Positions 25,391-44,400 of a stretch of DNA of 64,000 bases are shown one piece after another. The notes under the pieces were generated by a model. The model did no database searches, was not told where the DNA came from, and saw only the letters and a program-made list of their open reading frames with translations. Source of the stretch: Trichoplax adhaerens (Eukaryota; Placozoa; Uniplacotomia; Trichoplacea; Trichoplacidae); contig NW_002060943.1 in NCBI RefSeq assembly GCF_000150275.1, positions 11,408,878-11,472,877 of the forward strand. Direction: 5' to 3'. The stretch's first letter is position 1. Every line of letters begins with the position of its first letter. A program made the position numbers and the translations under genes.

Positions 25391-26058
25391 CTTGACGTCG
25401 TGTTGTAGGCGGCATTTTCGAATTCTACCAAGACTCGATAGAGCTGCCTAATTTCTTCAATAACTTTTGCTCCATTTGATGAGTAAAATTAAGAGAGAAC
25501 TCCTGCAAAAGCCACAGAAATAATCAACTACAATTGTGTAAGTATCATGTACAAATGGATCAAGAATGGCAATACTAATATGTCTTTGCTATCCAATGAA
25601 TTACGTGATGATGATTGATACACTTTCAACTCCATGCAGTCATACTATTGGATTTTAGTTCAATTCATGCCTACAACATGTTATTCAGGCTAATTCAGCA
25701 ATGTCAGTATTCAACCAGTGATTTTCAATCTTTTATTTTAGATTATGCAATTCTACAGTTAACGGTGTTTTAAATCGACTACTTGTAACCTGAATTGTTT
25801 TTGTTCTCTGAACGATCAGCTACAGCAGAACTTGAATAAATGTCAATGCATGATGTAAACAAAACCAAAAAATGATTTCGCTAGTGCAAGTAGCCCATTA
25901 GTTTCATGAAATGGTGTTGTTTTTTCCCCAGCATGTATACAGATGGATGTGTATATCAGCACCAAGATATATATGTAGAATAGTATTATCCAAGTTGTTA
26001 TACAACAGTCACTAATCAAATTTAAATTATTTAAAATTAAAATTTGAAGAATTGGAAA

Positions 26059-29000
26059 ATGCCCAAGAGGAAAGCCACCCAACAAGTTCAAGATGTCTCG
26101 ACAGCACATGAAAGGCCCAGCTGCACTCAAAGCCAGCGCCAAAACGAGGTTTTGTATCCCTGCTACAATGAGACTGCTTTATTAGCATAGCTTAATCAAT
26201 CAATCAATGATCAGATAGATGATGCTTGTATTCAATCTTGCTAAGGATATCATTATAATCCAATTGAATACCGATATACATATTCTATAGTGTACCATTT
26301 CATTGAGTAAGACCAGTCTCTCTACAAATCATGCTAAATCTACTTTATTGCATTGCATGTCTTGATACTCGATTCAACTGATATAATACAATAATATATT
26401 CTATCCAAACTCTACGTACGCCATAAAGCAATCTATAATTCTACGATACATAGTTGTAGTTACAACTAAAACATCGATAACTATCATGGCTGTACATGAT
26501 TAAGAAGGAGCTCATAATAGAATGGAAATCTCCTTATCATGAATCATAAAGCGTATCTTAATCTGAGTAAGAATGATGCACTTACATTGGTATTCTAATG
26601 CTAAAAATTTCTAGGCCGGACTGTTACTAAACGTAACGCTAAAGCAACGGCTGCATCGACAATAATGCCTGTTGCCGGTGGTCCTTTTATCGATAGCCCT
26701 CCAAAACTCCCTACAGTTGAATGTCCTAAACCGATGACAAGACCAGTGGCCAAACGCGCTGTACCTACTCAAACCAAACCTACCTCGGTCAAGCCTGATC
26801 GTGTCAAAACTAGCAAGGCTAAGATTGCTCCTGTTAAAACTACTAAGGCTAAGCCTGCATCAATCAAGGTTAGCACCATTACTACCAAGTACTTTGGAAT
26901 CCTTTTAGCCTAAGTAATGCGTAAAAATCAATATATATCGTAGTTTGTTATCCAATATCAGTAGCAACCATCACACGATAGTGTAATTTCACAAATATGG
27001 ATACATACAATAGTATTGCTTGCTCCATCGGATGTGCTTCCCCCAAAATAATTGTTTTATATTAATTTTCAACTTGTTTGCAAAGTATAATATACTGTAT
27101 CAATCAATATCTTCCTAAATCGAATCATTACTGTCATTGCGAGATTGACATTAGGATTAGTATTAGTTTCTAGCCATTGACAGAATATCGGTAGGCAATG
27201 ATTGGCTATACTATCAAAAGCTCAGCCTTTTTAAAATCGACTGATATTTACTTCTTCTTACAAGAAGAAAGTTTGTAAAGAGCGTAAAAATAAGACTGGA
27301 TACTATAAAGCGGAACTAATGCCTGAAGGTCTCGAATTAACTGACTTGCATAAAACCAAATGGAACTTGGGCAAACAAATTGGAATAGGTGGCTTTGGAA
27401 GAATCTATTCAGGTATTTGAGCAAATAACACGTACGGTATTGGTGTAAACAATAAATAGATGTTCAGAAGGCCAAATTACTTTACATACTGTAAATAATA
27501 ATACGTTATACAGTACTCGTATAGAAATAATTAAACATTCGTATGTTACGAATAGCTTCAATTAGTCTGCATATCAACCGGTATCGTTGTCATATTGTGA
27601 GTATAAATTAGATAACCTTTAATAATTAATTGGTCATCATTTGAATGCCCTATCTTAAGCCTCGAAAGCCTGTGACAGAAAGTTGAATGGTACTGACGGA
27701 CAATATGTGATAAAAATCGTAAGCTTACTGCCGACATTTTTAATTTTTAGCTCTTACTGCTACGTATTCTTTTGTATCACAGTTATAATTACGAAAAATA
27801 TTCATTTCGTAGGAGCCTAAATCTAATGGACCCCTATTTGTAGAAATTCATACTTACTTACAGCTTATGCTCAAAAATGGTGAGTTGAAAAAATCTAGTC
27901 AATTTCTTCAAGTATTGACTTTTTACTCTTTATTAATATGTATTCTTGCTTTCAATACATGTTGATATTATTATTAGTAACACTAGAGCATAAATTTTAA
28001 ATGTGGATTTTGTAAAAAGCTCACACTGTAGTCATTGTACATTAGAATCATGTATTCTGTATTTGTATTTTTATAGTCGACGATTGGAAAGAGTATACTG
28101 GACTTAGTCATCTTGGGTTGCCTCGCTTTGTTGGCCATGGTCGCCATGTTTACAATGGTACTGAATGCAGATTCTTAGTAATGGAAAGGCTAGGAAATGA
28201 TTTAGATTTATTATTCGAAAAAAGGCGAAGTGATTTCACTCCATCTACTATCTATAGTATTGGGATAACGATGGTAAGCCAGTAATCAATTCTTGCCAAC
28301 AACTGTTATCAATTATCCTGTTGGGATATGTAATACGATGAAAGTTGGAAAGCATCGCACTAATTGTCTTTGATGGTCTAGTTGAATGCTTTAGAGTATA
28401 TTCATAAGCATGGATATATACACGGAGATATTAAAGGATCTAACATTCTTCTTGGATTTAATGAAGAAAATTTAGATAAGGTAATTTTGATTAACGATTA
28501 AAAAAGTGACTTGACTTGCTATCTAAGTAGTCTAGTTACATAGTCGTTGATGAGCCACTTCGTTGTTAAGTACTGAAAGTCATTATTTATTAGTTCTGTA
28601 AGCTTTATAGTATTCTCATAGTAAGGTAAAATAGCTAAATAGCATTGCAAAACAACTTGTACAACATTGCGTTGATTTTATGCAATTATTCTCTATTCCC
28701 ACTGCAATTCTACTGATGGATGTTATACACTGCATGACGATAGGATTACGTCCTTAAGGCTCGTGCTAATAAAGATAGTATTAGGGCAAATAATACATAA
28801 TGACAATTGTACTATCATTGATATCTCAATAACTAAATATTAAATGCACCAAGACTGTTAACACTGTCGCTATGCTGTTAATCTTTCAGTTATACAAAAT
28901 GAAATTTTGTTATTTTATCGTCAGGTCGTTTTAGTCGATTTTGGTATCGCTCAAAAATTTATTCATAATGGAATACATAAACCTTACATCGAGGATAAAA

Positions 29001-29757
29001 AAAGGGCGCATGATGGAACTATTGAGTTCACAAGTCGAGATGCGCATCTTGGAGCAGGTACTTGGTCGGGACGGTATCTTAAAATTATATTACTGTCTTG
29101 CTTTGCTATCTACGTTATCATATTTTGTGTCTGCTACCTGTAATCGAATACAGCTATAAGCTAATTTATATTCTTACTCCACTAAAACCAACTCTTTTGT
29201 AGTACCATCACGTCGTAGTGATTTGGAGATACTTGGTTACGTTATGACGAGATGGTTATGTGAAAAATTGCCTTGGGAAGATAATCTTACAAATCTAGAA
29301 TACGTAAAAAATGAAAAGTTAAGGTAAGGTAGCAATATAAAATTTTCCATGGTTGCGTGAAATTAGAGTTTTGGCGTATTCAATTTATACAGATATTGTA
29401 GAGATATCAAAGTTTTCATGCGTGATTGCTTTCAACACACCCAAAGAAAGAATGAATGCCCTGGTAATATATGTTTTGTTTATATTACTCTCCTAGTTCA
29501 CGCCGTAATATTTAGTACTAGCTACGATTTAGTTAGTCACATTTGTTTTATCCCTTAAATTCAAGTTTATGCTGTAGATTTACTTTTGTCTTTGGATATG
29601 TTATCTTATAGAAACTCTTGAGCGGTATATGCAATATGCAGTAGGTTTAGATTACAAAGAAGAACCAGATTATACTTATGCAAGAAATATCCTTCAGAGT
29701 GGAATGAAGAGGAAACCCGTCAAAGGACTCTCAGCTCGTCGCACGAAAATTAAATAG
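26059..29757 (+). CDS. VRK1: Vaccinia-related kinase (VRK1/2-like Ser/Thr kinase)
   Basis: This is a CK1-group kinase. Animal VRKs phosphorylate chromatin and nuclear-envelope proteins such as BAF and histone H3. Supported exons: 26615-26868, 27265-27412, 27660-27718, 27813-27879, 28077-28273, 28382-28480, 28925-29057, 29203-29323, 29393-29463 and 29612-29757. They give 431 codons in frame. The first of these encodes a Pro/Lys-rich basic N-terminus (KTSKAKIAPVKTTKAK). The kinase core shows the Gly loop IGIGGFGRIY, Lys in YVIKI, YIHGDIKGSNILL (catalytic loop), VVLVDFGIAQ (Mg loop; many VRKs have DYG) and the VRK signature HDGTIEFTSRDAHLG. LPWEDNL and the C-lobe follow. A likely initiator exon starts at 26059 (MPKRKATQQVQDVS), resembling other VRK N-termini. 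Its weak donor at 26149 is phase 0, whereas the next exon needs phase 1, so an intermediate exon is missing or the start differs (ATG 26665 is an alternative). VRK1 versus VRK2 is not resolved. Confidence 0.92.
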
Positions 29758-30632
29758 CCTGTATTAGCTTAACTAAAATCTGTCTTTTGTTATTGTAAGA
29801 TAAATGGTTACTGCCGCAACCTCACGTAGTTGTCACTTACTTTGAGCAACATATATGTTATACAAGCTAATATTTACGTCAACCAGTTCACTACCACAAA
29901 TATTTAACTATTGCCAAAATAACTAATATAGGTTGTATTACCGTACATGATAACGGTAAAGAATATATAGTATCTTATTCCGTTGGTTTCTAACAGTTCT
30001 AAAGATGTTTGTTATTTTAGCACAAGTTAAATAATATTAAATCTTAATAAAACGATTAGTTATTTTTGTACAAGTAGAATAGAATTCCATTATTTACTTC
30101 CTCTAATTGTTAAATTGCCTTTCAAAGTGTCACTTAATATTATAAGAGAAGTATTCTAAAGTTCGTCTATCCCAATCAACCGAGCTAATTATCAAATCTT
30201 TTCTTTCAATTAATAAAATTAATAAAAAATTTCAAATTTTAGCATATATATTTGTAATTTTATTTTGGGGACTTTGGTATTTAGTAATCAAATATAAGGC
30301 GATCCAAATATCAATTTTACCGGAAGCTATTATACAAAGGTCAATGTCAATATAATGTTTTCTTACCCGAAAATTTACAGTGTAAATTTAATATAAGCTT
30401 GTATGTCCGTACCTTATATCTCTATGTAATAGAATTTATACTATATATTCATGAATGATAATATAGGCGATCTATTTTTCCATCTTTTATATTAGGAAAC
30501 ATTTATAAGCATAGATATAATTCTTTAAATTCTTTTGTACTCTAATAGTTCATACAGATTATAATTTTGATAAATTTTAATAGTCTGCGAGGCCGGTTCC
30601 TCTGTATCAAGTGGGTAAATAATGACTGATTT
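29758..30632. other. Intergenic between convergent genes
   Basis: This is the shared 3' flank of the VRK gene (+) and QPCT (-). It contains a plausible VRK polyadenylation signal (AATAAA at about 30046). No exon was seen. Confidence 0.5.
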
Positions 30633-35733
<5,101 letters not shown>

Positions 35734-38700
35734 AATACCAATTCTAGTATGCTTTTGATTGCAAATAATTATAGGTAAACTGATAAGCTTGATCGCTTTC
35801 ATACGATATATATAGAATATATAAATATCTCGCTGTATACTGTATATAGAAATTAGCTCCAATTCGTCATATCCTGCTCTGTATCACGTCACAAAACGTC
35901 CAAGAATAATCGCGTTATTGCAGTATTGGGTGTTTACAGTGCAGCCTATGTCTGTCCATACTGCAAGTCCGTCACAGTTCCAGACTTGCTGTCCATCCAG
36001 TACACATCAAGTTTTCACCAGTCGTTGTGTACAGTATGACTGATTCTAAAAAAAAATGATGCGTATCCTAGGGCTAGCGTACAGTACTGGACTGTATGCT
36101 CTGATGAGGGAAAGTTGTACAGTATGTGTAATATGATTTCTTGCAATACACAAAGATGGATGTTCAAGATGGTGAGAGGATGAAGAGCAGATTTATTGGT
36201 AGATTGAGAATGAACGCACATAGGTAGAATGTTCGAGAGACATCGAGGAGGAGGCTACGACCTGATGGAACAGAATATGAATCTATCTATATCATACTGT
36301 ATAATTTATACGTAGGCAGCTAGCATCTTTCAATAAATAATCTCATTATCATTATGATCGCAGCGCTTTGCAATATCAGTCTAGTGATAGGCATTTAGAG
36401 GTCATGTTAAAAATTTCATTATAGCGATTGGAATGAAAATAGGATCATCAAAGGCGATGATTATTAATCTCCAAATTTCAATTTACATCACGCTGAATTG
36501 CAATTAATTATAATGTGAGTGAATACTACGATAAGTTGATGTTGGTTACATTGTATATTCGACAATCGAGTCGTTATATGACAGTTTGTAGTATACAGTG
36601 CAACAACAGAACTATATTCAGTATGGATTGTAATGAACAAAACTTGGAATTTTTCCTTTATTGCATGAACTCACAGACAATTTCTTGAACACATATTGAA
36701 CCGTGCAATCGCTTCTTGTATCAACTCTGCGCTCATATCCTACTAATGATCGGTATTAGAGGACATAGTAAGCACGTACGAGCAATTATTAGTTCAATTG
36801 ACGTTATTTCCGGGATCGTAGAAGCACACCGACTACGAATTGACCTAAAGTTAAATGATTTCAGAATCGGTGTTAAATTAAGTTTGGAGGTATGCATGTC
36901 CACTGTGCAGTGTACAGAAAGCTCCGCGCTTCAACTTAGTTAGGCACAGGATACGCCATTCTCCATGATCGCGATCATGGAGAACGGCGATTGAAGGTAG
37001 CGTGCAGTAAAGGCCTGTGAAAATGTCATGTCTTACTCCGAAAAATAGTGTTTTTCAATTTCTGATAATTGTGAAATGCCTCTGACGAGTATAATTAATT
37101 AATTAATTAATTATATAATTATCGAACAGTCACAAGAGAGAAATAGACTATGCTTATGAAATTGAAATTTGAACTAATTTTCGAAGCCACTCCTCGAGAT
37201 TGATCTGTCCGGATATTGTACTGTACAAGTGTACGTTAATGTAGGTGCTCCATAAACGACATTTTGTATTGTACAGTATGAATAAAATAGTGATATACAG
37301 TGTACTGTACGCTATTGGTATAAATCCTTCCAGTCCACAAGGGTAATTTCTCTTTCTTTCTGGTTAAGCGAATTCGCTAGTGATACCAGGGAATGACATG
37401 CTCGTAAACAGGGTATACTACAGTATATCTAGCAACTGAATAAACATGGAAGTGAATTGTGGCTGCATGGAAAGATTTCGGTCCGTTATATACGATATAT
37501 ATGAATGTCTAAAACGAATGAGTGAACTTGTTTGCCTCCACTACGGTATTATTGCATTCTGAAGTGCACTAACTCATAGTTAGTCATAAGAGGAGCACGT
37601 GGCGGCAGCGGAAGCAAACACTACTTTAGAATCTTGAGATACATATAAAATGCCGCATTTTTACGCCTACGAGTATATCAAATTCTCTGATCTACACTAC
37701 TGTACTTCAAAAATTTTCACCAAGGAATCATCCATTTTGATTGTAAAAGTGTACTTCATAAGAATGAGCTGCAGCCTGCAGCTGTCGATAGCGCCATATA
37801 CATCAGGGTTCTCTGCTAGAAACAATACAATTACGCCCATCAAAATCATATTTTGAAATACATGATGATTTTAATAGCAAATTCATATATACTGCTAATA
37901 CAGGAATTAGCCACTTGATAGAGTGCTGTTTGCCTTATTATATGAGATTGAACGCTGCTAATGGGGATGTAAGTTGAGATCATGTAACTGTAATAAATTA
38001 CTCTGTCAATTCATAAACACTAGTAGAATTCACGCTCATTCTACTGTAATTCATGCACTGTGTACACTTGCACTTTTTACGTTAGACGTAAGCACGCGCC
38101 TATTTATTCAATCCGTCGTAAATGTAGTAATTCATTTCATAGACTATTTTATTATCTAGCGCCAAAACCCTTGATCTAATAATGAAATATTCTAATGTTA
38201 TTATCTTTTAGTATTTATAGTAAGAATTAATACAATGTAAATTTTCTCTTTATCTAACTTTATTAAAATTAATGGCATACTAATGAAATACTGCAACTGG
38301 TTTAAATTAGTCAGAAATACAGTAATGTCAGCGTAAGGTAATACTATAGCAGTATAACGAAAAGATTTTTAGATTGTAAATGCAATTACCGTACTAATGA
38401 ATTGTACATATGGCTATACAAAGTTCAAATGAAAAGAACTACCAGCTTCTAGGCGTTTCCTTTTTTTATATGATAGTGATGTTTCTTTTCATAGTAGTAT
38501 TTTATTCCTCCTCCTTCGTCCTAGTGAAAAATTGACGACAATGAATAGTATATATTATCTTGACATCTTTTACATTGGTATCAATTGATAAAGAAGGATT
38601 GAGCTAATAATAACTACCATGCATGAGTGATGACAGTATCACTATATTCACCACAACCCAATATTCGATCAAGGGTTCAAGTTGACAATTTACATGCATA

Positions 38701-39354
38701 CAAAATTGGAGTTTATTTGGAAATTGTAGTGTGCCTTCATAGCAGACAATCAATTGAGTTACTGCTCAGTCTATGCGTATGGACTTTTAGCGAGCACATA
38801 GTATACAGTACAATGATAATGATGATCAATCTTCTAATAATAGTTACGAATAGCCTCCCGACGACACCATGGAAGGGAAATCCGGAGTTCTTCAAAATAA
38901 TCTAAAATTAGTTAGATTCTCCAATGATTTTCATTGTGATATGTAAGTCAATATTATTGAGTGATTATAATTTTATAAATGAAGTATTATAATAGTTGAA
39001 CAATAGGCGATGTGGCTGAATATTCTCTATGAAATCTCGAGCATGGTGATCTTTCTTATTTTAGGATTGATATAAAATATCCTTATGATGATGATGTTGA
39101 GTGAAACAGCAGATTCAATTTAATTTAATCATCACGCTAAACTCTTCCAACTTGAGTAAGCACAATTAGTTATAAAAATGAAAGATCCTATTTACTGGAG
39201 CGACTAGAATTATTAACGAGTTTTGTACATGATGTCTCCGATTTCTCAAATGAATGCACTTCAATGAGGCATAGTCGGTCAGCAGCGCGACGGATTGTAT
39301 ACTTAATTACTAAAGCATGAAGATAAACAAACAGATACGATGGTTTACGTAGAG
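35734..39354. other. Intergenic, no gene recognised
   Basis: This stretch is upstream of QPCT. It holds the palindrome at 36954-36989 and an AATT tetranucleotide run near 37092-37113. Open frames here (for example 36716-36943 on +) show no family signature and no supporting splice structure. Confidence 0.5.
36954..36989. other. 36-bp near-perfect palindrome
   Basis: The inner 26 bases (36959-36984) are a perfect palindrome with half-site TTCTCCATGATCG and no spacer. Four more bases per side (CGCC/GGCG) also pair after a single mismatch. It lies in intergenic DNA about 1.2 kb upstream of the QPCT start. Confidence 0.85.
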
Positions 39355-39790
39355 TCTGTATACAGTACTGTACAGAAGAGACTGGTGTAAAATGTTGGGG
39401 AGTTTCAAGTGGGAGCGGTCTCTCTCTAGATAGAAAAGTCATTACCATCGATTATAGCAAAGTAAACTGTATTCCAGTGTAAGGCTGGGCGTACAAAATG
39501 CATTCATTAAGGGAGGAGGGATTTAGTGGGAACTGCCTAATCTTCAGACGTACAGTACTGTAGGAACTTTCAGTGCAGTTGTTCGTACAGTACTGTACAG
39601 TATAACACTCTACAGTCTACAGATCGTAGCACTGTACTGTAGTACTACAGTGTACAGTACTGTACAGTACCGATGAAGTTTGGACAGTCCTGGACTGTGC
39701 TATTGGCCTACAGTACAGTACAGCGGTACCGTACCCTACTGTAAAAGGTACTGCCTATACTAAACACTTGAAATACTGTACTGTACTATA
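39355..39790. repeat. GTAC-palindrome repeat cluster
   Basis: This is the densest block of the GTAC family outside 24-25 kb, with TACTGTACAGTA-type units at about 39359-39375, 39549-39563, 39583-39601, 39630-39671 and 39708-39724. No coding potential is seen. Confidence 0.7.
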
Positions 39791-41349
39791 TGTGGCTAGT
39801 CTGTTCCACTAACGATTGGCAAACTTGCACTCCCTTTTGGTTGGGACGTCGCGTTATTGACGAATAATTATCATTTTATTGAATGCTATAGTTGTATATT
39901 GTAAATATAAGTGAAATCAGTTTCAATTGTAGTTCATCGTTATATTGTATACAAGGTAGGTTAGTACAACCCCTACTATTGGCAACAAGCAGCCGATGAA
40001 GATTGTCAGGTAAGAATCCAACGCTACCCTTGTTGATTGGTGAATTGTACTGCATTGAAAATAATCATAATATTGCCTGGCATATGCGACTATTTCTGCA
40101 GGTTCTTGTTAGTCGATGATACTAGTCATCATTTTAACATGCTTCCATTTTAGTCTCATTTTCTTGTTGGTATCATCAACGTCCATCCTAGAGGTACTCC
40201 ATTGATGTTAGACACTTTTACAATACGGATATCATCCATAGTATCGTTAATATTTAGAATCAATACGGTCGGGATAAGCGTACTTATCGCTGGGTCAATG
40301 GACAACGTTTGTATCATTCATTTCAAGTAGTAACAATTTGGGGATAATTTACAACGATAAACATAACCAACAAATGGTAGAAGAGATCTACCATACTATA
40401 CTACACTTCAACATGAACATTTTTCATTATAAACAATCGTCATAGTCTACTCGATAGACTCGTCACCAATGCTCTCCACGCTTTCTTCATCTGCTTACAA
40501 CATTCGATGCCTTCGTCCACAAGGTCGATATGTTTACAATTGTAAGATAATACAGTATACCGTAGTATGACGACTGTACTATGTTATAACGATTCTAAAA
40601 AAATAGGAAATTACTTATTTAAATTGATTCATTGAGTTAAAGGCATAACGCGATATCAATATTATAGTTACTCCTTGTATCACTTGTTCGCCCGACTTGA
40701 AGACCACATGCTAGCTGCATATCGCTTTCCTACAGGACAGTACAGTCAAGTAGATGTTGCTCCTACGTATGGTACTGCCAGTATACTGTCTTCAGTAGAA
40801 AAACATGAATATTCAGCATATTGATTTGCGATGACAGGGATTCTTGACCATAGTCTACGAATCTTATAGTTTAGGGATCCTGTATGTACGATTGATCAAG
40901 TGATGACTAAAGGACAATCTTCGTACTGTACAGTACTGGACGTCAATAATGTTGATAAAGCATTGTATCAATAATTATATATTGAAATTATTCATCACTT
41001 ATTCAATCATTACTGGATGATCTTAATGTAATCAAGTACTTTTCTACAAATTGACAATGATCTACAAGCTGTACAAACAAGAATCCACCTTCAATGGTGC
41101 TCTAATAATCGACTGCATATTGTAGAGTAGACTTGAGTAGCCACGATTAGAATCGCAATCTACCACCACGGCAATTTTAGACCTATACGACCGTCGTATT
41201 GTTACTTAATTATAATTAAACAGCCTGAGGACATACCATTGAATGGAAGAATTAATTGATTACACAAATTTGTTGATCTATGATATAGCGGATAGTCTTT
41301 GATACTAATGATAATTATTATTCGATCGTGCATATTGAATTTATTTTAG
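39791..41349. other. Intergenic with unresolved exon-like segments
   Basis: Several GC-richer segments look like exons without forming a gene. On +, 40258-40326 is a phase-0 segment between AG and GT (starts NQYGRDKRTYRWVNGQ). Around 40440-40550, both strands are open. On -, 40317-40156 is a 53-codon frame (contains VKVSNINGVPLGWTLM). They could be exons of the gene that ends at 41435, a decayed gene or chance. Confidence 0.3.
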
Positions 41350-41435
41350 CTTTGATTGAAACTGAAGCATTACGAAAGGGATATAATAGCCCGACTAAAG
41401 AGAAATTAGCCCACTTCTTACAGCCTGCCAATTAG
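41350..41435 (+). CDS. Candidate terminal exon or uORF immediately upstream of GCH1
   Basis: After a good acceptor (TTATTTTAG at 41341-41349), a frame reads LIETEALRKGYNSPTKEKL to HFLQPAN and stops at 41433-41435, only 12 nt before the GCH1 ATG. It begins in phase with two bases carried over from a previous exon. The composition is strongly protein-like, but I do not recognise the family. One phase-compatible upstream segment is around 40470-40547 (MLSTLSSSAYNIRC, donor T|GTAAGA). It may be the last exon of a separate + gene, or a spliced uORF in the GCH1 leader that affects its translation. Confidence 0.4.
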
Positions 41436-41447
41436 TCCGCACCCACA

Positions 41448-44400
41448 ATGTCAGTCCTACTTAATGGTGAGAAAAGCTACGTCGATGAGAAAAAAGAAGA
41501 TGAACAGAGTACTTTATCTATAGATAAAAAACGCCAAGGAAATAACAAAAACGAGTTTAATAAAAATGTGGATCAAATCGCTCAAGTTAGCAATATTGTT
41601 ATCAACTCCAAACAGGAAGAGAAAATCTTACATTCCTTGGAGCAGTCCTATTACTCAATATTAAATACTATCCCTGGTGAAGATGTCACTAGACAGGGGA
41701 TTTTGAAAACACCAAGTCGTGCTGCCAAAGCGATGTTTTATTTTACCAAAGGATATAGAGATAACCTGAACGGTAATACATATTAACTTGAAAAATCACC
41801 TCTTACCCAATGCTAATTACTATCTCTTTGTAACAAGTTAAAATTTATTTTACCACAGATTCGAATCGATCATCAATTCAACAGTGTACGGTAGCATAGT
41901 TCAATGATTTACATTTACTATCATAGCATTGATTTCATCATAAATTTTTAATTTATTACATTATCGTCCTTCCTCGCTTAATAATGATAGACAGCGTACA
42001 TTCTCATCACTATTCATATAATCATTCCTACTGCACAGCGCTGATACTTCGATATGCAATATGCTGTCGGAGAGGTCGTAAACTTACCTCTACAGTTGAT
42101 TTATATGTTGAATTACCGTCATAACCTATCTATGATGACATTAGCTATGTGTTATTACTGATATACAAATATTTTGAATTATATCATAAACAATATGATG
42201 ACCTACCTTTTTATGCAATCATCAGCTAAATTACTTCATTTTATAATTTGCGTAAGGTATGTTAACTACACAGCCTATATTGTTGCCAGTAATTGATAGG
42301 CTATCAAAAATTATCTTTTACCATCATATTTGCGCGCTATGATTATTTAAGGCGTAAGATACAGAATCATGTTAATCTCTCCAAAAGCTGATAACTACCA
42401 ATTACTATCCACTACTGTGTCTTTACACTGCATTAAGAGTAGTACAGTAGTAAGTTACATCTTATATTAATTATTGCAATACAGTGCCAATAATGGAAGT
42501 AGCAACTTTGCCATACTATCAAATTATATTATTTATGCGACATTCGGATGTGATCTTAGAATGTTCATCTACATGTTGCAAGTTTGTATTGTCTGTATTC
42601 ACAACTTTCATCATATAAAAAATATGAATGGCGATCGAATCATTAATCTGCCATGCTAATCTCTAGAGTATGTCATGCTTGATCGCATATTTGCTTGCAC
42701 GCTGCACAGGCTACTAACAATACTCGTATCTATATATGTGCAATGTATTGATAGGATTAATATTATCTAATTATACATAAGCTTGGTAAAATTAGCTTCA
42801 TTACATTCATCTTTCGAAAGCAAACCTAATGATTCAAAATTTATTGAATGGAACGTTACGTATTATCTTTTACTAAATTTTAAGACTAAAAAATATTTTG
42901 AAAGTGATCTTCAATAATCTTCATGTATATTTATTGCGTTACTTGCAATTAATGAGACTAAATAGAGGAACTTCTAGATAATAAGGTTGGGAGAATAGCT
43001 TTTACAGTGTAACTATTAAAATTATGCAGCAAGTTGATTAGTGTTCAGTATTATATCATATATGCGATCGCAACGTAGCGATACAATGTGAAGAGGATGT
43101 TGCCTATTCATTGTTGCTATCAATGAATTTTAATATTACAGACGCTTTGCTCACTAATGAATCCTTATTAATTTTCTTTTATATTTCCATTACATGATCT
43201 TAACAGAGCTGATTAATGATGCACTATTTAATGTTGATCACGACGAAATGGTCATTGTTAAAGACATCGAATTTTTTTCATTATGCGAACATCATTTGGT
43301 TCCATTTTACGGCAAGGTAAGAAGGATTATTCTAATTACAGATAATTATCGTCATCAGTGATTAATAGCTACTTGGATCGTGCGTTATGCATCATAATTA
43401 GCAAAGTGTACTATTCATTAACGCTTGCAAAACAATAATTTTTCTATCTGTAGAACTATACGTAAAGATTTTGTTTACTACATTTATTTACATAACTTGC
43501 GACTACGCTGTATAAATAAATAAATCATCCGTAAATGTACGACCTTATTTACTTTATCATTTGAATATTGTACAATGAATGATATGCGAACTCTTTTATT
43601 ATATAGCTTAGGAATAATCCTTCTCTAGCATTTCTAAATCATCACTTGCTCATCATTGATATCACCATTAATTGAATTACTAACATGCTCGATTATTACC
43701 AGATGCATAGACCTACTACTTAATACTCCGTGAATCTCGTTTCTATCGTTTCTCAATTGGCCAATGTTGGCGTCTCACGGTCTTTTTGTATAGATATGCT
43801 GCATCTTATTAAACAGTATAGTATACATACTGCATCAAGCACGATCTTTATTACAACCAGTACTGATGTAATATTTTACTTATTAATAACCTGATGGTAG
43901 CATTACTTAGACAAATATCAAATCTATAGAAAGCTTTATAACATCTTAAACTGCACATCTTGTTTTCAATACCAAATTGATGGCCTACGCATGCAACAAA
44001 TTATGTATTGTAAACACCACTCATGGTTCAGATCTGTATTTCGCCAATTGGGTCCACTATTAATTGCAAACAAATTATTGTTTTTTTATCGTAAGAATAG
44101 CAAAACAAATCACGATTTCTATGTATATATTCCAAACCTCATTTATGTAATAGTAGAATACAATGAGAACTCCTTTTAATAACTGTAACAATCTAGTAGG
44201 CGTAACGAATTCTAATACAATCAAAATTAGATTAGACAAGCCATGAATGTTAAAACAACCAGTAATTTCAAGTATTTCATAATTAATCCTAGCAATTTGA
44301 ATAGGTGTTTTTGGCTTTTTCTCTCAAGCACGACTTTTTTTCCTTCAATGTTGTATCTTTTGCTTCAATATCATGTAGAACGAAGTTTCGATATTGGAAA

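Noticed and set aside
25843-26142. 99-codon minus-strand frame
   Set aside because: It lies antisense to the candidate VRK first exon and has no domain. It is treated as a shadow.
38627-38905. 92-codon + strand frame
   Set aside because: It has no recognisable motif, no coding-like composition and no flanking exons.
39540-39790. Short regularly recurring units considered as a CRISPR array
   Set aside because: The units are overlapping palindromes of variable length with no constant spacers, and the gene content is eukaryotic.
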